A stretch of DNA of 8,458 bases from Bacillota bacterium (GTDB lineage: Bacteria; Bacillota; Sulfobacillia; Symbiobacteriales; Symbiobacteriaceae). How positions within the stretch are numbered: the first letter of the stretch is position 1; each line of letters begins with the position of its first letter. Made by a program: the position numbers and the translations under genes. The stretch covers positions 1 through 8,458 of the forward strand of contig JAQBPS010000237.1 of NCBI GenBank assembly GCA_028287415.1, in the 5' to 3' direction. Below are positions 7,197 to 8,458 of the stretch, piece after piece. Under the pieces are notes generated by a model that ran no database searches, was not told the origin of the DNA, and saw only the letters and a program-made list of their open reading frames with translations.

Positions 7197-7225
7197 ATTC
7201 TACTCGCGGATGTACCGCGCGTCAA
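7197..7225 (-). promoter_or_regulatory. Sigma-A-type promoter of the str operon
   Basis: The minus strand has TTGACG (7220-7225), a 17-bp spacer and TAGAAT (7197-7202), each one base from consensus. Transcription would start near 7190, giving a leader of under 30 nt containing the ybxF Shine-Dalgarno. This is the best promoter in the window and probably serves ybxF through tuf and the S10 genes. The spacer holds a 5-bp dyad, CGCGG-5-CCGCG (7205-7219), that could bind a regulator. Confidence 0.8.
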
Positions 7226-7228
7226 GCG

Positions 7229-7243
7229 AAAAACCCTTCGGGT
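7229..7243 (-). terminator. Weak terminator-like hairpin after the methyltransferase gene
   Basis: In the RNA, ACCC-GAA-GGGU is followed at once by UUUU. The stem is only 4 bp, so termination would be weak. It lies just upstream of the str promoter -35, where a boundary between the methyltransferase transcript and the str operon is expected. Confidence 0.3.
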
Positions 7244-7285
7244 GCCAGGTGAGCGCGTATTTTCTCGCGCGTACGGGCATTTGCG

Positions 7286-7315
7286 CCGGTTTTGACCGGA
7301 TTCGCTGGCGGTCAA
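7286..7315 (-). repeat. Two overlapping inverted repeats downstream of the methyltransferase gene
   Basis: CCGGT-TTTG-ACCGG (7286-7299) and TTGACCG-10-CGGTCAA (7292-7298 with 7309-7315) share bases 7292-7298 and so exclude each other as RNA hairpins. Neither is followed by a U-tract. The remainder of the 7244-7359 stretch shows only one more short stem (GCGCG/CGCGC, 7253-7270). Confidence 0.4.
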
Positions 7316-7359
7316 GGTGGCTGGAGCCCAATTTCCTTGGCGTTGATCCCCGCAAACGA

Positions 7360-7959
7360 TCACTGCTTCACGGCGGTAAACACGTGATAACCGGCCTCGC
7401 GCTCCACATCTGCCACGTTGCCAAAGAGCTCCTGGAGCTTCTTTTTCATGCTCGGGGCGCCCTGCTTCGTCTGAATGACGACCCAGATCGAACCCCCGGG
7501 CACGAGCGCCTGATGAGCGTCGTCGAGCATACGGTAGATGGCGGCCTTCCCGGCCCGAATGGGCGGGTTGGTCAGCACCTTGTCGAACCGGATGCCCCAG
7601 ACTGGTTCCAGCCCGTCGCCGACCCGCACCTCGGCGTTTGTCACACCGTTCTCGGCCAGGTTGCGCTGCGCCAGCGCCGCGGCCCGCTCGTTGACATCCA
7701 CCATGTAGACCCGGCCCTCGGGCGCCAGGCGGGCGGCCATCAGGCCGATCGGTCCGTAGCCACAGCCCAGGTCCAGCACGGTGTCCGCCGGAGCGATCCG
7801 CATCGCTTCTATTAACAGGGCGCTGCCAAAGTCGACCCGCTCCCGTGAAAAGACGGCCGCATCGGTCACGAACCGGAGCTCCATACCCCGCAGCGTTGCG
7901 GTGAACTCGGCCTCGTCATGCGCAGCCTGCGGCCGGGCCGTGTAGTAATGCTCGCTCAG
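7360..7959 (-). CDS. ybxB: Class I SAM-dependent methyltransferase, YbxB/RsmC-like (probable CTG start)
   Basis: This is a predicted RNA (guanine N2) methyltransferase of the RsmC-like 'MTS' type; the substrate is not known. Counting from the CTG, the SAM-binding motif I VLDLGCGYGPIG lies at 61-72, the acidic VDVNERA at about 87-93, and the catalytic NPPIR motif at 131-135, typical of N2-guanine methyltransferases. The end has IQTKQGAPSMKKKLQELF, as in B. subtilis YbxB, which also lies between rpoC and ybxF. The frame stays open to a TTG at 7980, but that codon lies in the U-tract of a terminator. A CTG at 7957-7959 has Shine-Dalgarno GAGAGGTGG (7966-7974) at good spacing and gives SEHYY right after the start, as in YbxB. 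That yields 199 residues. Function is confident at family level; the start is probable. Confidence 0.88.
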   Translation of the reverse strand: MSEHYYTARPQAAHDEAEFTATLRGMELRFVTDAAVFSRERVDFGSALLIEAMRIAPADTVLDLGCGYGPIGLMAARLAPEGRVYMVDVNERAAALAQRNLAENGVTNAEVRVGDGLEPVWGIRFDKVLTNPPIRAGKAAIYRMLDDAHQALVPGGSIWVVIQTKQGAPSMKKKLQELFGNVADVEREAGYHVFTAVKQ

Positions 7960-7978
7960 GCCAGTCCACCTCTCGGTC

Positions 7979-8012
7979 AAAAAAAGCCCTGCGTCCCCGG
8001 GGGAGGCGCAGG
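7979..8012 (-). terminator. Intrinsic terminator just before the methyltransferase gene, likely attenuator
   Basis: In the RNA, CCUGCG pairs with CGCAGG (8007-8012 with 7988-7993), with an inner UCCC/GGGA stem. GC and seven Us (7979-7985) follow. The Us run into the TTG at 7978-7980. Because it lies between a possible promoter and its gene, it would stop leader transcripts unless read through. The bases GUCCCACCU (8010-8018), overlapping the 5' arm, can also pair with AGGUGGAC (7964-7971), which covers the methyltransferase Shine-Dalgarno. Confidence 0.75.
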
Positions 8013-8025
8013 TGGGACGTCAGTG

Positions 8026-8053
8026 GTAACATGCAAGCGCACAGTAATGTTAC
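8026..8053. repeat. Inverted repeat GTAACAT-14-ATGTTAC over the possible promoter start region
   Basis: The arms 8026-8032 and 8047-8053 are perfect 7-bp inverted copies. One arm covers the possible -10 (8047-8052), so the repeat could be an operator, or a 7-bp hairpin if transcribed from upstream. Confidence 0.45.
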
Positions 8054-8075
8054 ATGAAATTTTGCCGTCACGCAA
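8047..8075 (-). promoter_or_regulatory. Possible promoter for the methyltransferase gene
   Basis: The minus strand has TTGCGT (8070-8075), a 17-bp spacer and TAACAT (8047-8052). The -35 keeps only TTG and the -10 matches four of six bases, so the call is weak. A promoter here is expected, because the rpoC transcript ends at a strong terminator upstream. Transcription would begin near 8040. Confidence 0.35.
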
Positions 8076-8109
8076 GGCGCGCGGGCAGGGCGGGAGTTGG
8101 GAATTTATT

Positions 8110-8148
8110 TTGACACGGAGTTCGCGGATGCCGCGAACTCCGCGTCAA
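8110..8148. repeat. 39-bp near-perfect palindrome in the rpoC-methyltransferase gap
   Basis: CGGAGTTCGCGG (8116-8127) and CCGCGAACTCCG (8131-8142) are perfect 12-bp inverted copies around a 3-base loop. After one mismatched pair (8115/8143), TTGAC and GTCAA add 5 bp on the outside. The downstream side is A-rich rather than T-rich on both strands, so it is not a canonical terminator in either direction. It starts right after the rpoC terminator. It may be a backup hairpin, an operator or a dispersed repeat. Confidence 0.75.
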
Positions 8149-8149
8149 T

Positions 8150-8189
8150 AAAAAAGGAGGCCTGACCGCTTATAACAGCGGCAGGCCTC
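8150..8189 (-). terminator. Intrinsic terminator of the rpoBC operon
   Basis: The RNA forms GAGGCCUG/CAGGCCUC (8 bp) and CCGCU/AGCGG (5 bp), separated by a single unpaired U, with a 6-nt loop and a tail of C and six Us (8150-8155). It begins 13 nt after the rpoC TAG. This is a textbook rho-independent terminator. Confidence 0.93.
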
Positions 8190-8202
8190 TTCAACTTGAT
8201 CC

Positions 8203-8458
<256 letters not shown>

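Noticed and set aside
7200..7280. 26-codon minus-strand frame (MPVRARKYALTW...) ahead of ybxF
   Set aside because: It has no Shine-Dalgarno and runs through the str promoter hexamers, so it is unlikely to be on the str transcript.
7919..8032. Minus-strand frame from ATG at 8032 (MLPLTSHL...) reading through the methyltransferase leader terminator
   Set aside because: A leader peptide would be attractive for attenuation, but there is no Shine-Dalgarno before this ATG and the frame overlaps the methyltransferase out of register.
8143..8148. TTGACG as a -35 on the minus strand within the palindrome (and TTGACA on the plus strand at 8110-8115)
   Set aside because: No acceptable -10 lies 16-18 bp downstream on either strand; the hexamers are the outer arms of the palindrome.

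Overview
The window is a conserved ribosomal and translation gene cluster from a bacterium. Every real gene lies on the minus strand, so the order of transcription runs from high to low coordinates: the end of rpoC (RNA polymerase beta'), a ybxB-type methyltransferase, a ybxF-type L7Ae-family protein, rpsL (S12), rpsG (S7), fusA (EF-G), tuf (EF-Tu), rpsJ (S10), rplC (L3), rplD (L4), rplW (L23) and the first 90 codons of rplB (L2). The order rpoC-(ybxB)-ybxF-rpsL-rpsG-fusA-tuf-rpsJ and the small L7Ae protein are Firmicute traits. The high GC content, heavy GC codon use and Gram-positive-type Shine-Dalgarno (SD) sequences suggest a high-GC Firmicute, perhaps near Symbiobacterium. That placement is an inference from gene order and protein appearance; no search was run.

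Region by region (minus strand): rpoC ends at 8203 and is followed by a textbook intrinsic terminator (8150-8189), then by a separate near-perfect 39-bp palindrome (8110-8148). A possible promoter (8047-8075) overlapping a 7-bp inverted repeat leads into a short leader. That leader ends in a strong intrinsic terminator whose U-tract touches the methyltransferase reading frame. The methyltransferase itself seems to start at a CTG with its own SD, so the leader looks like an attenuator. A clear sigma-A-type promoter (TTGACG-17-TAGAAT, 7197-7225) then drives ybxF and, presumably, the whole joined str and S10 operons down to rplB and beyond.

The coding content is ordinary and highly conserved. 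The interest lies in the intercistronic gaps. Four of them (rpsL-rpsG, rpsG-fusA, tuf-rpsJ and the unusually long rpsJ-rplC gap) hold strong inverted repeats or mutually exclusive pairings next to Shine-Dalgarno sequences, as expected for ribosomal-protein autoregulation. The rpsL-rpsG element sits where S7 represses the str operon in E. coli. The tuf-rpsJ element sits where L4 controls the S10 operon in E. coli. The rpsJ-rplC element is in an unexpected place. All structures were found by eye and have not been folded computationally or tested for covariation.

Two genes (rplC, rpsL) have long-ORF starts that fall inside or at their own Shine-Dalgarno sequence; GTG starts a few codons downstream are given instead. 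No mobile element, tRNA, rRNA or CRISPR array is visible, and no plus-strand gene is supported. No wholly new protein system is present.
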